Of a DNA stretch of 7,157 nucleotides, positions 7,081 through 7,157 are shown piece after piece; position 1 is the first letter of the stretch, and each line of letters starts with the position of its first letter. Origin of the DNA: Pseudidiomarina aestuarii (GTDB lineage: Bacteria > Pseudomonadota > Gammaproteobacteria > Enterobacterales > Alteromonadaceae); assembly GCA_003030745.1 (NCBI GenBank), contig PYVG01000039.1, forward strand, positions 1 to 7,157. Reading direction: 5' to 3'. The notes beneath the pieces were generated by a model that saw nothing but the letters and a program-made list of their open reading frames with translations, did not search any database and was not told the origin of the DNA. The position numbers were made by a program, and so were the translations under genes.

Positions 7081-7157
7081 GGAGCGGTAGTTCAGTTGGT
7101 TAGAATACCGGCCTGTCACGCCGGGGGTCGCGGGTTCGAGTCCCGTCCGCTCCGCCA
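7081..7157 (+). tRNA. tRNA-Asp (anticodon GUC)
   Basis: A 77-base gene with encoded CCA. The acceptor stem GGAGCGG (7081-7087) pairs with CCGCTCC before the discriminator G and CCA (7155-7157). The anticodon stem CCGGC (7108-7112) and GCCGG (7120-7124) encloses loop CTGTCAC with anticodon GTC at 7115-7117. The T arm has GGTTCGAGTCC. It is nearly identical to E. coli tRNA-Asp as I recall it, with changes in paired positions. It lies beyond dnaQ as aspV does in E. coli, here divergent from dnaQ. The window ends on its last base. Confidence 0.98.

Overview
The window is an ordinary chromosomal housekeeping segment from a gammaproteobacterium. All protein genes belong to known families. The strongest taxonomic clue is gene order: mltD, gloB, a YafS-type protein, rnhA, dnaQ and tRNA-Asp(GUC) sit together, as in the E. 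coli mltD-gloB-yafS-rnhA-dnaQ-aspV block. Three things differ from E. coli: ligA lies at one end, a rhodanese gene sits between yafS and rnhA, and dnaQ and rnhA point the same way. With moderate GC content, this suggests an Alteromonadales-type bacterium. An Idiomarina-like lineage is only a guess from general impression.

Layout. At the left edge is a possible last few codons of an upstream gene, perhaps zipA. Then comes ligA (plus strand), the NAD-dependent DNA ligase. It converges, with a 15-base gap, on mltD (minus), a lipoprotein lytic transglycosylase with three LysM repeats. mltD is the second gene of a gloB-mltD operon whose stop and start codons overlap (TAATG). A good sigma70-type promoter for this operon overlaps the start of the divergent yafS. 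yafS (plus) overlaps by 7 bases a single-domain rhodanese gene, which converges with a 5-base gap on rnhA. rnhA and dnaQ form a minus-strand operon in the order dnaQ then rnhA.

The only gene-free stretch over 300 bases is 6769-7080. It holds a small dyad just upstream of dnaQ, a roughly 110-base palindromic element (6840-6950) with long imperfect inverted arms and an internal hairpin, a stable-RNA-type promoter with an A-rich upstream tract, and a leader hairpin before the tRNA-Asp gene. The window stops exactly at the encoded CCA of that tRNA.

Functionally, ligA, rnhA and dnaQ serve replication and repair: nick sealing, removal of RNA in RNA-DNA hybrids, and polymerase III proofreading. mltD remodels peptidoglycan. 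gloB detoxifies methylglyoxal through glutathione, and the rhodanese handles sulfane sulfur. I found no phage, transposon, CRISPR, toxin-antitoxin or defence system. The most noteworthy items are the palindromic intergenic element, the YafS-type protein with no recognisable SAM-binding glycine motif, the inserted rhodanese, and the altered dnaQ/rnhA arrangement.
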